This document shows positions 7,787 to 17,436 of a DNA stretch of 64,000 bases, one piece after another. Numbering within the stretch: the stretch's first letter is position 1; the number at the start of each line of letters is the position of its first letter. The notes beneath the pieces were generated by a model. The model did not search any database and was not told the DNA's origin. It saw only the letters and a list, made by a program, of their open reading frames with translations. Source of the stretch: Leptospira biflexa serovar Patoc strain 'Patoc 1 (Paris)'. Lineage in GTDB: Bacteria; Spirochaetota; Leptospiria; Leptospirales; Leptospiraceae. The stretch covers positions 3,173,001 through 3,237,000 of the forward strand of contig NC_010602.1 of assembly GCF_000017685.1 (NCBI RefSeq). The letters run 5' to 3'. The position numbers were made by a program, and so were the translations under genes.

Positions 7787-8626
7787 CTAACATTTCGGAC
7801 CTTTGCAATTTGCTATGTTATCCCACTCTCCTTCAGAAACGCCTATCAAATTTCCAAAATCATCAAATCTGGATACCTTCCCTTGCCCTTTCATATCTCC
7901 TTTAACGAACATTCCATCATAGCGAATATTTAAGGTTTGCTCTCTATATTTTCCATTGATCCATTTTGGTAATTCATAGGATTTGTATGTTCCAAATCCT
8001 TCATATCTTCCATCTTTGAATCCTCCAATGTATTTGATTCTATTATTAGCATCGTATTCTTCCCCATATCCATTTCTCTCAGCATCCTTGAAAGCACCTT
8101 TATAGTGAAGTCCATGCCAAAAAAGAATTGCACCTTCACCATCTACACAATTCCCTTCATAACAAATTCCACCGAAGGCAAATTCGCCTTTATAAACTTT
8201 TCCAGTACGAGTTGTCAGTGTACCGTTTCCATGTGGTTTACAATTCTCAAAAAAACCTTCATATTTCCATGGACAACTTTCTAACTCATCTTTAGGCCAA
8301 GGGATTGATTTTAATTTATCCCACTTTCCATATCCATGAAATTTATGATTAACAAATCCCCCTTCATAATATTCTCCGTTCCATGATCTTTTATCCAAGA
8401 TTCCATATCCATGGAACTTGCCGTTTAGGAATTCTCCTGCGTATCGTAATACTTTTTTACTACCATCATCATTTAAATATGGCTGCGTAAATATTTCAAC
8501 ACCGTAACGATTTTGACAGTCACCTTCTAAACATTTATGTCCTTTTGCCTTAGGTGCTGCACATTTACACATGACTACAAATAGTGCCAAACATAACCAG
8601 ATTTTCTTACTTAGATGATTGCTCAT
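7787..8626 (-). CDS. MORN-repeat lipoprotein-like protein (paralogue 2)
   Basis: A 279-residue protein with an N-terminal hydrophobic segment followed by MCKCAAP, a possible lipobox. At least seven MORN units can be read (YAGEFLNGKFHGYGIL, YEGGFVNHKFHGYGKW, YIGGFKDGRYEGFGTY and others). It ends at EGEWDNIANCKGPKC, exactly where the longer paralogue at 3796-4728 continues for about 15 residues, so it is slightly shorter at the C-terminus. Its TAG stop lies within a GTTAGGTGA word also found downstream of two other genes of the block. Confidence 0.8.
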   Translation of the reverse strand: MSNHLSKKIWLCLALFVVMCKCAAPKAKGHKCLEGDCQNRYGVEIFTQPYLNDDGSKKVLRYAGEFLNGKFHGYGILDKRSWNGEYYEGGFVNHKFHGYGKWDKLKSIPWPKDELESCPWKYEGFFENCKPHGNGTLTTRTGKVYKGEFAFGGICYEGNCVDGEGAILFWHGLHYKGAFKDAERNGYGEEYDANNRIKYIGGFKDGRYEGFGTYKSYELPKWINGKYREQTLNIRYDGMFVKGDMKGQGKVSRFDDFGNLIGVSEGEWDNIANCKGPKC

Positions 8627-8822
8627 AAATCGGTAACCCTAGATTTTCATTGATAGTTCTAATGTGCTGCATAAAATTTATTTTTTTCTTTCCAAATTCT
8701 TTTTCAGTTCCCGGTTTTTTAGTCTCGTAATCTTTGTGAATTTCAAAAACTTTTGAGCTTTGAAACTTAAAATTTGTGATCATAGGGCTTCTAGAAGTGC
8801 CACCAAAAAAAGCCTTGGTCAA
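8607..8822 (-). CDS. Possible small protein upstream of the MORN gene
   Basis: A 71-residue frame with a TTG start preceded by AAAAGGA at about 11 bases, overlapping the start of the MORN gene at 7787-8626 by 20 bp. The sequence is rich in Lys, Phe and Asn and has no signal or known motif. The overlap would fit translational coupling, but it could also be a chance frame or the tail of an older gene. Confidence 0.3.
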   Translation of the reverse strand: MTKAFFGGTSRSPMITNFKFQSSKVFEIHKDYETKKPGTEKEFGKKKINFMQHIRTINENLGLPIYEQSSK

Positions 8823-8877
8823 TGTAAAATCATCCTTTTATCGAATTTACCTTTGCGAAAGGGATACGACGGGCTTG

Positions 8878-8894
8878 GTCTGCCAGAGGCAGAC
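8878..8894. repeat. Perfect short hairpin in a GC-richer intergenic patch
   Basis: GTCTGCC-AGA-GGCAGAC is a perfect 7-bp stem with a 3-nt loop. It lies inside an unusually GC-rich stretch (about 8865-8932) within the gap 8823-9148, which otherwise shows no gene. No T-run follows on either strand, so it is not a simple terminator; it may be part of a dispersed repeat. Confidence 0.35.
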
Positions 8895-9148
8895 GGATGC
8901 GAACGCGAACCCCAAAGTAGCCCGGTCCCAAATTTAGAAACAATTGCACCAACAAACGAAAGCTATTTTTTTTCAAAATACATTTCGGGATTCGCCACAA
9001 AAGTATTCAAAAGTTTTCATTTCAAAAGATAACTACCGAATAAGAGAGGTTTTGTGTGCAAAGGGAAATCGCAGGAAGAGAAAAGAACGGAGAACATGTG
9101 TGAAATTCATTCTGATTTTTCCCCCCTCTCCCTTTCGTCTAACAAACA

Positions 9149-9787
9149 ATGTTCCCAGAAAAACCTGTTTGGATCTGGAAAGGAAATCCTGAATTTGTCC
9201 TCTTACAACTCGTTGGCCTTATCTTATTTTTTTATTATGCCTTTCGGATCAGTGCCTACTTCACCCACCGTTTTGAACTCATCCAGATGCATAGGAAACG
9301 ACTCGACCGCTTGGCGTTCAAAGCGGGTTGCAACCAAACAGAACGTTCCCTCCTCCAAACCTTTTACAACCAACTGGACAGACGCCACCGTGTCCTCCTT
9401 GCCCACAACCATGCCAAGGATTACTTACGAGCCCACCTTTTACGGTTTGTTTCCCACTTGGACAAAAAGGAGGAACAAACCTTTCTCTCACTGGTCGCAA
9501 AATTTTTAGGAACCGCGAAAGACAAATCACCCATCTTTGCCATCCGCGAGTTTGTCCTCGTCCAGTGGGGAAGGGAGTCCTACTTGGCACAGGTAGTCGA
9601 TCCCGGAGTCGCCGAGGTCAGAATCAGGTTCAGTCCAACAAAGCGAAAGGGCGGGCCTCCCAACCAAACAAAAGTCACGGTGTTTCGGGAACCAAAGGGA
9701 TTTCGATCCATCCCAGGCAGTGTGGAAATGGAGACCACCTCCACTTTTTATTTCCGCCCCCACGAGAAACGAGATCCCTCCGAATGA
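9149..9787 (+). CDS. Conserved-looking hypothetical membrane protein upstream of mreC
   Basis: A 212-residue protein with one membrane segment near residues 17-35 (VLLQLVGLILFFYYAFRISAYF), then a basic helical region and a beta-rich C-terminal domain. I do not recognise the family. Two other long frames overlap this region (9054-9509 and 9328-9816), but this one has the membrane-plus-soluble layout of a real protein and ends 66 bp before mreC. It may be co-transcribed with the shape operon. No clear ribosome binding site precedes the ATG. A role in envelope growth is inferred from position only. Confidence 0.65.
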   Translation: MFPEKPVWIWKGNPEFVLLQLVGLILFFYYAFRISAYFTHRFELIQMHRKRLDRLAFKAGCNQTERSLLQTFYNQLDRRHRVLLAHNHAKDYLRAHLLRFVSHLDKKEEQTFLSLVAKFLGTAKDKSPIFAIREFVLVQWGRESYLAQVVDPGVAEVRIRFSPTKRKGGPPNQTKVTVFREPKGFRSIPGSVEMETTSTFYFRPHEKRDPSE

Positions 9788-9853
9788 AAAATGAGCTAAT
9801 TTCGATTCTCGCTTGAAATATTCTTTCCACGAAAATTAATGTGACATAAGTCC

Positions 9854-11050
9854 ATGAAGTGGAATCGCATCAATCAAAATGACGAATTGTTTTCCCTACT
9901 TTTCGTATTCCTGTTTTCCTTTACTTCCCTAATTTGGAACGGCAACTTCATGGTAAGAGGGATTGCCAGCTTTCAGGGTGTAGGCGACTTTTTTTCTGGG
10001 TCCTTTGATTCCTTTGGCTCCCTTATCAAAAGTAGTTATAACAAACTGGAATCCTTCGAACGAGTGAGAGAAGAACGTGACTCCTGTTTGAATGTGATGG
10101 AAGAGTACCGCCAGCTCTCCAAAGATGTGGAGCGCCTCAAAGCAGAAAACGCCATCCTCCGCCAAGAGTTAAACTTCCCTCTGCGCATTGAATACCCAAC
10201 CATACGTGCCGAAGTACTCAGTGTTCGTTTGAATGCCATTTACAGAACCATCATCATCAACAAAGGTTCCGAATCGGGGATCAAACCTTATATGCCAGTC
10301 GTTGCACGTGCGTTAGACGAAAAAGGAAAATTCACAGAGGCACTTGTCGGAAAAATCATTGCGGTCTCAAAAGGATCAGCTGTCATCCAACCCATCATCA
10401 ATTCCAACTTTTCCATGGGAGTCTCCATCCCAGGCACCAACTTATGGGCGTCTCTCAATGGGAACAGTGGCCGTGGAACAGACGTTTTGTTAGATTACAT
10501 TGATTCCGGAATCGTAATCGATCCAAAAGCCATCGGAAATTTTCCAATGGGACCAAATCCACCACCCACTTCAGCAAACACAATGTTTACAGAAGGGTTT
10601 AGTAAAATTGGAAAAGCGGTGTTTAGTTCTGGTGGATCGGGTGTTTTCCCACAAGGGATTCCCGTTGGAACCATCATTGAAGAAGGACCAAGGAACGGTT
10701 CCTTTAAAACTGCCATCTTACGTCCGTTTGTTGAGTTTGATAACCTATTACATGTAATTGTCTTAAAAAAACTTCCAGAGAAGTGGAGAGAAGAGTGGCC
10801 TGCGGAAAAAACAATCCAAATTGAAGGCCCTTATTTTGGAGAAATTGATTTTCCGAAAGAAAAAGATTATAATAAAAAAGAGAAAGAGAAAAAACAAGGA
10901 AACCAAGGGTTTGGTGGACCAAGTACATTGGGTACGCAAAATCCTGGAAGAACCACTCCGAATGCAAATCCTAGTTCTCCTTCAGAGCCTTCACCCTCTC
11001 CATCCCCTTCTCCCCAGACCATGGAAAGTCCAAAAGAGGTGAACCCATGA
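9854..11050 (+). CDS. mreC: Rod shape-determining protein MreC
   Basis: 398 residues: a membrane segment at about 14-33, a coiled-coil near 65-100 ([20 protein letters not shown] type heptads), then the periplasmic beta domain with typical segments ([41 protein letters not shown]). MreC links MreB, MreD and the PBP2-RodA synthase at the inner membrane. The C-terminal 60 residues are Lys-rich and then Pro/Ser-rich, longer than in most MreC proteins. It overlaps mreD by 4 bp (ATGA). mreB is not in this window. Confidence 0.93.
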   Translation: MKWNRINQNDELFSLLFVFLFSFTSLIWNGNFMVRGIASFQGVGDFFSGSFDSFGSLIKSSYNKLESFERVREERDSCLNVMEEYRQLSKDVERLKAENAILRQELNFPLRIEYPTIRAEVLSVRLNAIYRTIIINKGSESGIKPYMPVVARALDEKGKFTEALVGKIIAVSKGSAVIQPIINSNFSMGVSIPGTNLWASLNGNSGRGTDVLLDYIDSGIVIDPKAIGNFPMGPNPPPTSANTMFTEGFSKIGKAVFSSGGSGVFPQGIPVGTIIEEGPRNGSFKTAILRPFVEFDNLLHVIVLKKLPEKWREEWPAEKTIQIEGPYFGEIDFPKEKDYNKKEKEKKQGNQGFGGPSTLGTQNPGRTTPNANPSSPSEPSPSPSPSPQTMESPKEVNP

Positions 11051-11562
11051 TTTTAGATAAGGTATTCATCATCATCGGTCTGTTACTTGCTCATTTTCTC
11101 AATGGTTCCAATGTGTTTGAACTGGGAAATGCAATAAGGCCTGATTTTATGGTGATCTTTGTTGTGTTTTTTGCGCTCCGTAAAGGACCTATGTATGGAC
11201 TTTGGTTAGGGTTTTTTGGTGGGCTTCTCACCGACACTGCGTTAGGTGGCGAAATCGGTGGAGACAATCTTGTGTATTACAAAATTGGTCTTCATTCGTT
11301 TTCTTATGCGATTGTGGGTTACATTGTTGGCAAAGGGTTACGAAGTTCTTACACTGAAAACTACATCTCCATCACCATTTACATTTTAGGACTCACCTTT
11401 GTTTCCAGGCTCATCACGTATTTGTTGTTTTTGATGTTCTTTCATTCAAACCATAGTTATTCGTTTTTGTATGTTTCCCTTTACAATGCATTCCTTGGGC
11501 CTGCGCTTTTCTTTTTGTTCTCGTGGGCGTATCGTTTGGATGGGGATGAGGTGAGGCAATGA
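11047..11562 (+). CDS. mreD: Rod shape-determining protein MreD
   Basis: 171 residues with about five membrane helices and the usual MreD features ([31 protein letters not shown]). It is an inner-membrane partner of MreC in the elongasome. It overlaps mreC upstream and mrdA downstream by 4 bp each, which indicates tight translational coupling. Family assignment rests on the motif, size and operon position. Confidence 0.92.
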   Translation: MILDKVFIIIGLLLAHFLNGSNVFELGNAIRPDFMVIFVVFFALRKGPMYGLWLGFFGGLLTDTALGGEIGGDNLVYYKIGLHSFSYAIVGYIVGKGLRSSYTENYISITIYILGLTFVSRLITYLLFLMFFHSNHSYSFLYVSLYNAFLGPALFFLFSWAYRLDGDEVRQ

Positions 11563-13496
11563 GCCAGTCGGCATCTGAGTTTCGTTTAGAAGCAAGTTTT
11601 CGGAAACGATTGTATTTTTTTACGGGAATGATTGTATTCACGTTAACTGCGTACATTTTACAATTATTCAACTTACAAATTGTACAAGGCAGTGAAAACT
11701 CTCTCAAAGCCGAACGATTTGTCCGCCGAAGTGAATCCATTCCTGCTGATCGTGGCAATATTTTTGATCGAAATTTTTTAACTCCAGAAACAAGCCAACC
11801 CCTTGTGTCCAACTCAGCATCCCTGGATGTGATTTTAAACACGAGTTTACTCAAAAACGATGCCAAAAAAGTAAAAGAATACATTTATAAATTCTGCGAA
11901 GCACTTTCCATACCCATTGTTTATTACGAAAAGGAATTACAAGAATCCCGCCTCATCAAAAAAATCCGTTCACGGGAACCTTTTGTTTTACTCGAAGGGA
12001 TCTCAAGAGAACAACAAGAACGGATTTTAGTATTAGATAATATCAATCGTTATGTGTATTTGGTTTCTTCACCCGCCCGCGTGTACCATATGGGACCTGC
12101 ACTTTCGCATGTGACCGGTTATGTGGGAAAACCTACTACAAGTGACTTACAAGAAAAAGAAATCAAAACCTACCAATTGATTGGAAAAGGTGGAATCGAA
12201 TCATTGTATGACACAACCCTTCGTGGCCAAGACGGATTTCGCATCCAAAAACGAAACACAGAAGGCAATATCGAAGAAGAACGAGTCATCGAACACTCTG
12301 TCCCAGGAAATAATTTAATATTAACCATTGATCGTGACATGCAAATTGCCGCTTACAAAGCCCTAAAGGGTGTTAGGGGAACAGTACTCGCCATCAAAGC
12401 AACAACTGGTGAAGTACTGGCAATGGCATCAAACCCATCATATGATCCCAATATTTTGTCTGGGAAAAATAAATTGGAAAGGTCCATTCATTTTGGTCGC
12501 GTCACAAACAATGGTGGGTTTTTGAACTTAGCCATCCAGTCTAGGTTCCCGCCTGCCTCCACTTTCAAAACATTGGTGGGCCTTGCTGCCATGGAAAGTG
12601 AACACAAAATCAATTATGATCCGAAACAAACGTTTTCTTGCCCTGCTAGTTTTACCTTAAAGTCCACGTTCAAAGGGGTTCCTGACCAAGTTTTTTATAA
12701 CTGGGATAAAAAGAACCATGGTGAGTTAAACTTAGCACAAGCCTTAGAAAAATCCAACTCAGTTTATTTTTACCAATTGGGATATAAGCTGGGAGCAGAA
12801 CCAATTCTCGCCTATTCCCGGTTATTTGGTTTGGACAAAAAAACAGGCATTGATTTACCAGGAGAAGCCACTGGATTCATTCCAAGTTCCGATTGGAAAA
12901 AACGAACCTATGGCAACAAATGGTTTGATGGGGATACCGTAAACTTATCCATCGGACAAGGATTCATATCTGTCACACCCATCGAGATGGCTTTGTTTTA
13001 CATGGCAGTTGTCAATAATGGAAAAATTTACAAACCGTACGTTGTGTCCGAAATCAGAAGTCCCCTAGACAACTCCCTCATCCAAAAAACAGAACCAACC
13101 ATCTTACGAGATATCCCATTAAAAAAATCCACTGTGGAAGCATTAAAAGAAGGATTGTATTTGGTCGGATATTCGGGAACTGCATCAGGAGTTTTAAATT
13201 CTCCAAACCTACCTGAAATTGCAGGAAAAACGGGAACAGCGCAAACAAGAAGGAGAGGCGCATCTTCTTCCAACCACGCATGGTTCATTGGGTATGCACC
13301 AGTAAATGCACCCGTCGAAAAACAAATATTAGTCGCTGCTTTCGTAGAATACGGGGTCGGTGGTGCGGCCTCAGCCGCTCCTGCGGCAAGGGAAGTCTTT
13401 AAGGCCGCATTCCCACCAGGATCTTTCCCTAGAACCGATAGGTCCCGTGTGAAAACCATGGAAGAAGAAGCACCAGTCGAACAAGAGGCATTTTAA
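11559..13496 (+). CDS. mrdA: Penicillin-binding protein 2 (peptidoglycan transpeptidase)
   Basis: 645 residues with an N-terminal membrane anchor near 17-37 ([18 protein letters not shown]), a dimerisation/pedestal domain starting at [16 protein letters not shown], and a transpeptidase domain. The catalytic motifs are visible: SxxK (STFK, about residue 334), SxN (SNS, about 398) and KTG (GKTGTAQ, about 557). PBP2 cross-links peptidoglycan during side-wall growth with RodA. The acidic C-terminal tail ([11 protein letters not shown]) is short. Its stop codon shares one base with the rodA start. Confidence 0.95.
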   Translation: MSQSASEFRLEASFRKRLYFFTGMIVFTLTAYILQLFNLQIVQGSENSLKAERFVRRSESIPADRGNIFDRNFLTPETSQPLVSNSASLDVILNTSLLKNDAKKVKEYIYKFCEALSIPIVYYEKELQESRLIKKIRSREPFVLLEGISREQQERILVLDNINRYVYLVSSPARVYHMGPALSHVTGYVGKPTTSDLQEKEIKTYQLIGKGGIESLYDTTLRGQDGFRIQKRNTEGNIEEERVIEHSVPGNNLILTIDRDMQIAAYKALKGVRGTVLAIKATTGEVLAMASNPSYDPNILSGKNKLERSIHFGRVTNNGGFLNLAIQSRFPPASTFKTLVGLAAMESEHKINYDPKQTFSCPASFTLKSTFKGVPDQVFYNWDKKNHGELNLAQALEKSNSVYFYQLGYKLGAEPILAYSRLFGLDKKTGIDLPGEATGFIPSSDWKKRTYGNKWFDGDTVNLSIGQGFISVTPIEMALFYMAVVNNGKIYKPYVVSEIRSPLDNSLIQKTEPTILRDIPLKKSTVEALKEGLYLVGYSGTASGVLNSPNLPEIAGKTGTAQTRRRGASSSNHAWFIGYAPVNAPVEKQILVAAFVEYGVGGAASAAPAAREVFKAAFPPGSFPRTDRSRVKTMEEEAPVEQEAF

Positions 13497-15010
13497 TGGC
13501 TGATCGTAATACCGAAAAACTCGATTATTTTTTAATCTTTTCCGTTGTGCTCGTGGCAATGGCTGGAGTTCTCACACTCTACACACAAGAGGCCAACACT
13601 GCCGATGGATTGGGCCGATGGTACAAACAGTTTTCATTTGTGTTTGTGGGTCTCATTGCCATGTGGTTTATGTCAAGGATCAACTACCAGTTGATTGGAT
13701 CTTACGCCCTTTTCATATACCTCTTTGCGATTTTCCTACTTGTACTCACCCTCATCCCTGGGATTGGTTACCTTCCTTCTGGACGTGGGGCAAGGTCATG
13801 GTTAAAACTGGGTCCGATCACCTTACAAGCATCAGAGTTCTCGAAATTGGCAACAGTGATTTTACTTGGTCAGTATCTTGTGATGAAAGAAAAGGAAATG
13901 CACAAAATTACGGTTCTCATCATACCGTTTATCATTTGTTTGGTGCCGATGCTTTTTATCATCTTACAACCAGACTTTGGAACTGCTGTTTCCTTTTTAC
14001 CAATGTTATTCACCATGTTGTACTTAGGTGGGGCTGATATTTTACACGTTGGATCCCTTCTCACCTTTGGTGGGATTTCTCTTATGGTGCCCATGTACCT
14101 TGCTTACTCACAACTCACACTCATCCAACCACTCGTTGATTTACTCCGAAAAGATAACAAAACAGAACTCGTATCACTTGTGAACCAACTCCAAGGGAAA
14201 ATTTGGCTCATCTTAGATGGGAAAAAAGTATCAGGCCTCACACTGCCTGGGATCGAAAATCCCAAAAACTTACAGATGATCCGTGAAGCCGCTGACATCG
14301 TCAAAGATGAATATGCAAGTATCGGGTATAAAATTTTATCCAATGAAGCCTTTATGTTTGGGCTTGGTGGCACACTAGCACTCATTAGTTTAGTGATGAT
14401 TTTCATTCGGATCGCACGAGGATCAAGGCATCTTAGAAATTATTATATCACGATTGGAATTCTAGGGCTTTCTGTTCTCTCTGCCATTGCCGTTCACAAA
14501 TCCATTCCATTCCGTGAAAACCAAGTGATCCGACTCACTGCCTTTTTAAACCCAGACCAGTTCAAACAAGGGGCCGGTTACCAACTCCGTGCCTCCAAAC
14601 CAGCTGTAGGTTCTGGTAAGGTGTTTGGAAAGGGACTTTTTCATGGTGAGATGACAGAAGGCCGAATCCCCCATGTTCCCGAATCGGGAACAGACTTTAT
14701 CTTTGCTTCTTGGGCAGAACAAACTGGATTTTTTGGAAGTGTATTGTTATTATTTTTTCTCATGTCCATCCCACTCCGAGGACTTCAAATCAGTTTTGAA
14801 AGTAAAGACAGGTTTGGATCCCTACTGGCTGCAGGGATTGTAGCGATGATCTTTTTCCATATTGCCATCAATGTGGGGATTGTGATTGGACTTCTCCCGG
14901 TCACAGGGGTTCCACTTACCTTTATGAGTTATGGTGGATCGCATTTGGTGATGGCGATGACAGCCGTTGGTATCATTCTATCGATTAAAAAACGTAAGTT
15001 CGCCAACTAA
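13496..15010 (+). CDS. rodA: RodA SEDS-family peptidoglycan glycosyltransferase
   Basis: 504 residues, clearly longer than the usual 370-430. SEDS features are present: [32 protein letters not shown] and the C-terminal [27 protein letters not shown] and GGSHLVMAM segments. The extra length is mostly a soluble insert of about 75-80 residues near 205-285 between membrane helices. RodA polymerises glycan strands together with PBP2, encoded one base upstream. The insert probably faces the periplasm, though topology was not computed. Confidence 0.94.
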   Translation: MADRNTEKLDYFLIFSVVLVAMAGVLTLYTQEANTADGLGRWYKQFSFVFVGLIAMWFMSRINYQLIGSYALFIYLFAIFLLVLTLIPGIGYLPSGRGARSWLKLGPITLQASEFSKLATVILLGQYLVMKEKEMHKITVLIIPFIICLVPMLFIILQPDFGTAVSFLPMLFTMLYLGGADILHVGSLLTFGGISLMVPMYLAYSQLTLIQPLVDLLRKDNKTELVSLVNQLQGKIWLILDGKKVSGLTLPGIENPKNLQMIREAADIVKDEYASIGYKILSNEAFMFGLGGTLALISLVMIFIRIARGSRHLRNYYITIGILGLSVLSAIAVHKSIPFRENQVIRLTAFLNPDQFKQGAGYQLRASKPAVGSGKVFGKGLFHGEMTEGRIPHVPESGTDFIFASWAEQTGFFGSVLLLFFLMSIPLRGLQISFESKDRFGSLLAAGIVAMIFFHIAINVGIVIGLLPVTGVPLTFMSYGGSHLVMAMTAVGIILSIKKRKFAN

Positions 15011-15018
15011 CAAACATC

Positions 15019-15855
15019 ATGAAACCCACCAAAAAAATTCTGGATGCAGATGAGTTCTTCCAAACCAAAGTGAAATTGGAAGAGGAACTCATCCGACTGG
15101 AAACTTTGGAACGGGACGTAAACGAACAAATTACCAAATTAGTTGGTCTTTCCGAAAAACTCATCCAAACTTCTGAGACAAACGAATCTCCTTATTTTTT
15201 ACAACGAAGCAAACGACTGCATTCTGAGATCCTTAAGTTCAAAATCAAAAACGAATACAGACAAAAGGAATTTGATTCGATCTACCATATCTTAAACAAA
15301 ATCAAATCCGAAGATAAAATTGAATTTTTAGATTCTGCTTTAAAGAACAGAATCACAAACATTGCCAAACGTTTGGTGAACCGAAATCTAACCCAAACCA
15401 ATACCATTCCAAAAAACCAAACTTCATCTTCGAATGATGGAAGAACCAACTCGACTAGCTCCTCCAGAACTAACTCAAACAAACCATCCGATGGAAAACT
15501 TGTTTTTATCTGTTATGTGTTAGAAGGTGTCAATTTTCTATTACCAAAAAAATCCTATCGCATCCTGCGAAACATCCCTGCCTTTAAAAAACAAATCAAA
15601 ATCAAAGACAAATTGATTCCTATGTTCCCAGGCCCAGGTTTTGTTCTCTTGGAAGAAGGTGAAACCAAAGAAAAACATGTAATCCTTGTGAAAAACAAAG
15701 AGAAAGAGGATTGTGGATTTTATTTTGATGAATTAAAAGAAGACTGGTCCATTTCCAAATCCTCTCTCGATGCCATTCTGGAAAGAGAAACCCACCCATC
15801 AATCCTTGGAAAAATCAAACGCAAAGGCAAACTCTATCACATCATCAAATTATAA
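15019..15855 (+). CDS. Protein with N-terminal coiled coil and probable degenerate CheW-like domain
   Basis: 278 residues, starting 8 bp after rodA and probably in the same operon. Residues 1-110 are strongly helical and charged (coiled coil), 125-155 are a Ser/Thr/Asn-rich linker, and the C-terminal 125 residues read like a CheW fold: KLVFICYVLEGVNFLLPKKS, then a DKLIPMFPGPG segment, VILVKNKEKEDCGFYFDEL, and finally ILGKIKRKGKLYHIIKL, which parallels the typical I-x-G-x-x-x-x-x-G-x-x-x-x-I-x-L ending. CheW folds join receptors to CheA-type kinases. This is my reading of the pattern, not a search result; the family is otherwise unknown to me. Confidence 0.6.
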   Translation: MKPTKKILDADEFFQTKVKLEEELIRLETLERDVNEQITKLVGLSEKLIQTSETNESPYFLQRSKRLHSEILKFKIKNEYRQKEFDSIYHILNKIKSEDKIEFLDSALKNRITNIAKRLVNRNLTQTNTIPKNQTSSSNDGRTNSTSSSRTNSNKPSDGKLVFICYVLEGVNFLLPKKSYRILRNIPAFKKQIKIKDKLIPMFPGPGFVLLEEGETKEKHVILVKNKEKEDCGFYFDELKEDWSISKSSLDAILERETHPSILGKIKRKGKLYHIIKL

Positions 15856-15860
15856 CTCTC

Positions 15861-15882
15861 AGTGCACCGCACTTTAGTTTTT
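15861..15882 (+). terminator. Weak terminator-like hairpin after the mre operon
   Basis: AGTGC-ACC-GCACT is a 5-bp stem followed by TTAGTTTTT. It lies between the convergent ends of the shape operon and ribF. The stem is short, so function is uncertain. Confidence 0.35.
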
Positions 15883-15900
15883 CGAAACGTCGAATTCGGA

Positions 15901-16830
15901 CTAAAACTGTAAAATTTGCAAACTCGTTTCTTTGTCGATTGTGAGTTGGGCCTTTAGGGCTTCAATTCCGTCAAACTTTTGTTCGTCTCGGATTTTTTTT
16001 ACCATTTCCAATTCGATTTCTTTGCCATATAAATTGCCATCAAAATCAAATAGGTTCACCTCCACATGCAAACCTAACCCATCAAAGGTGGGATTAAACC
16101 CTATATTGACCATGCCTTGATGGTCTTTGCCATCCAATTTGACAAAACAGGCATACACGCCAACGGACGGGAGGAGTTTGTCACTGGGAACTTGTAAATT
16201 GGCAGTTGGGAATCCAATGGTGCGCCCCCGTTTGGCACCTTCTATGACAGTGCCTGTGATATGGTAGTTTCGACCAAGTAGGATTTTTGCCTCTTCCATC
16301 TCTCCTTTGTCTAGAAACCCACGTATGAGAGAGGAAGAAATTTTACTGTCTTTTTTTAAGACCGCTTCTCTTAGTTCCACCGCATAACCATACTTAGATT
16401 TGTTGGAATTTAGGAGTGTAAAATCACCACGACGTTCTGCACCAAAAAAATGATTATAACCAATGACAATGTGTTTTGCATTTAAGGTTTGGATCATGAT
16501 GTTTTCTAAAAAATCTTCGGCAGTCATTTTAGAAAGTTCCAAGGTAAAATCTAATACGAGTAAATAATCAATACCAAACCCACGGATCAGTTCTTCTTTT
16601 TCTCGTTCCGAAGAAAGGTATTTGAAGTTTGGTTTTTTTCCAAGTACGACGGATGGGTTTGGATAGTAGGTGACAACAACGGAAGGGATCCCAAGTTCCT
16701 TTGCTTTTTCCACAGTCCGCAACAAAAGTGTTTGGTGGCCGACATGGATTCCGTCAAAATTCCCTAGGGTCAATGAGGAACCGTTTCGGAATTCATTTTG
16801 GATCGATTCTAAAGAGCGAATAATTTTCAA
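15901..16830 (-). CDS. ribF: Bifunctional riboflavin kinase / FAD synthetase
   Basis: 309 residues, normal for the family. The N-terminal adenylyltransferase domain has the nucleotide-binding GNFDGIHVGH (residues 23-32), IGYNHFFGAERRGD and SSSLIRGFLDKGEMEEA. The C-terminal riboflavin kinase domain has GTVIEGAKRGRTIGFPTANL, in which PTAN carries metal and ATP contacts. It makes FMN and then FAD from riboflavin in the cytoplasm. It is divergent from the exported-protein gene at 16867 and convergent with the mre operon. Confidence 0.95.
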   Translation of the reverse strand: MKIIRSLESIQNEFRNGSSLTLGNFDGIHVGHQTLLLRTVEKAKELGIPSVVVTYYPNPSVVLGKKPNFKYLSSEREKEELIRGFGIDYLLVLDFTLELSKMTAEDFLENIMIQTLNAKHIVIGYNHFFGAERRGDFTLLNSNKSKYGYAVELREAVLKKDSKISSSLIRGFLDKGEMEEAKILLGRNYHITGTVIEGAKRGRTIGFPTANLQVPSDKLLPSVGVYACFVKLDGKDHQGMVNIGFNPTFDGLGLHVEVNLFDFDGNLYGKEIELEMVKKIRDEQKFDGIEALKAQLTIDKETSLQILQF

Positions 16831-16866
16831 AGGGGGACTTGTCTCGTAATCCGATACTTGGAATAG

Positions 16867-17436
16867 GTGTTACCATTGAAACTACGAATCCTTCTCCTTA
16901 CGGCAATCTTTTTATCAACCATAGGTACACTCTTCGCTGATGATTCCAAAATTCCGAAACAAGAATTTGGATTGGAAGAAGGATTACTCCCCGAAGACAT
17001 TTCTACCTATCCTGAGCTCAAAACTTGGGCGATTTACCAATCCTATGAATTGGAACCAGATGGCCCTCATTTGGGATTACAAGATTCGATCTGCCGGATG
17101 GTGCCAGAATCTGGGTTACGTTTTTTATTAGAAAAACCAAGTAATACGAAAACCACAGTGTACCTCTATTTGGACGTAACCAAATACCGCCCCCTCAAGG
17201 GTTCCAAGTTCAAACCAAGGAAATTACAAATCCTAGTGAATGGAAAACCCAAACGTTCCATTCTCACGGAGAGATACCATGGGTTTCAAAATCCAGTCGA
17301 AATTCCATTGGAACCTTCGGAATACCCAGATGGCAAAATTTACGTCGAACTATTGCCAAGCCAAAACTCAGTTGGTCGTTTTTGGGGGATTTGGGATGCG
17401 TTTGTGGTGGAAAATCGCCTAGACGAAAAGGAATGA
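16867..17436 (+). CDS. Hypothetical exported protein
   Basis: 189 residues with a clear signal peptide (LRILLLTAIFLSTIGTLFA, then DDSK). The start could be GTG 16867 or TTG 16876; AGGTG at 16865-16869 sits 6 bp before the TTG and favours it slightly. The mature part is about 165 residues, beta-rich by composition, with GFQNPVEIPLEPSEYPDGKIYVELLP. I do not recognise a family. It ends immediately next to the stop of the convergent STAS gene. Confidence 0.7.
   Translation: MLPLKLRILLLTAIFLSTIGTLFADDSKIPKQEFGLEEGLLPEDISTYPELKTWAIYQSYELEPDGPHLGLQDSICRMVPESGLRFLLEKPSNTKTTVYLYLDVTKYRPLKGSKFKPRKLQILVNGKPKRSILTERYHGFQNPVEIPLEPSEYPDGKIYVELLPSQNSVGRFWGIWDAFVVENRLDEKE

Noticed and set aside
9054..9816. 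Two alternative long plus-strand frames (9054-9509 and 9328-9816) over the gene at 9149
   Set aside because: Both are Pro/Ser/Thr-rich shadow frames of the membrane-protein gene, without a start signal or domain, and one runs past the spacing to mreC.
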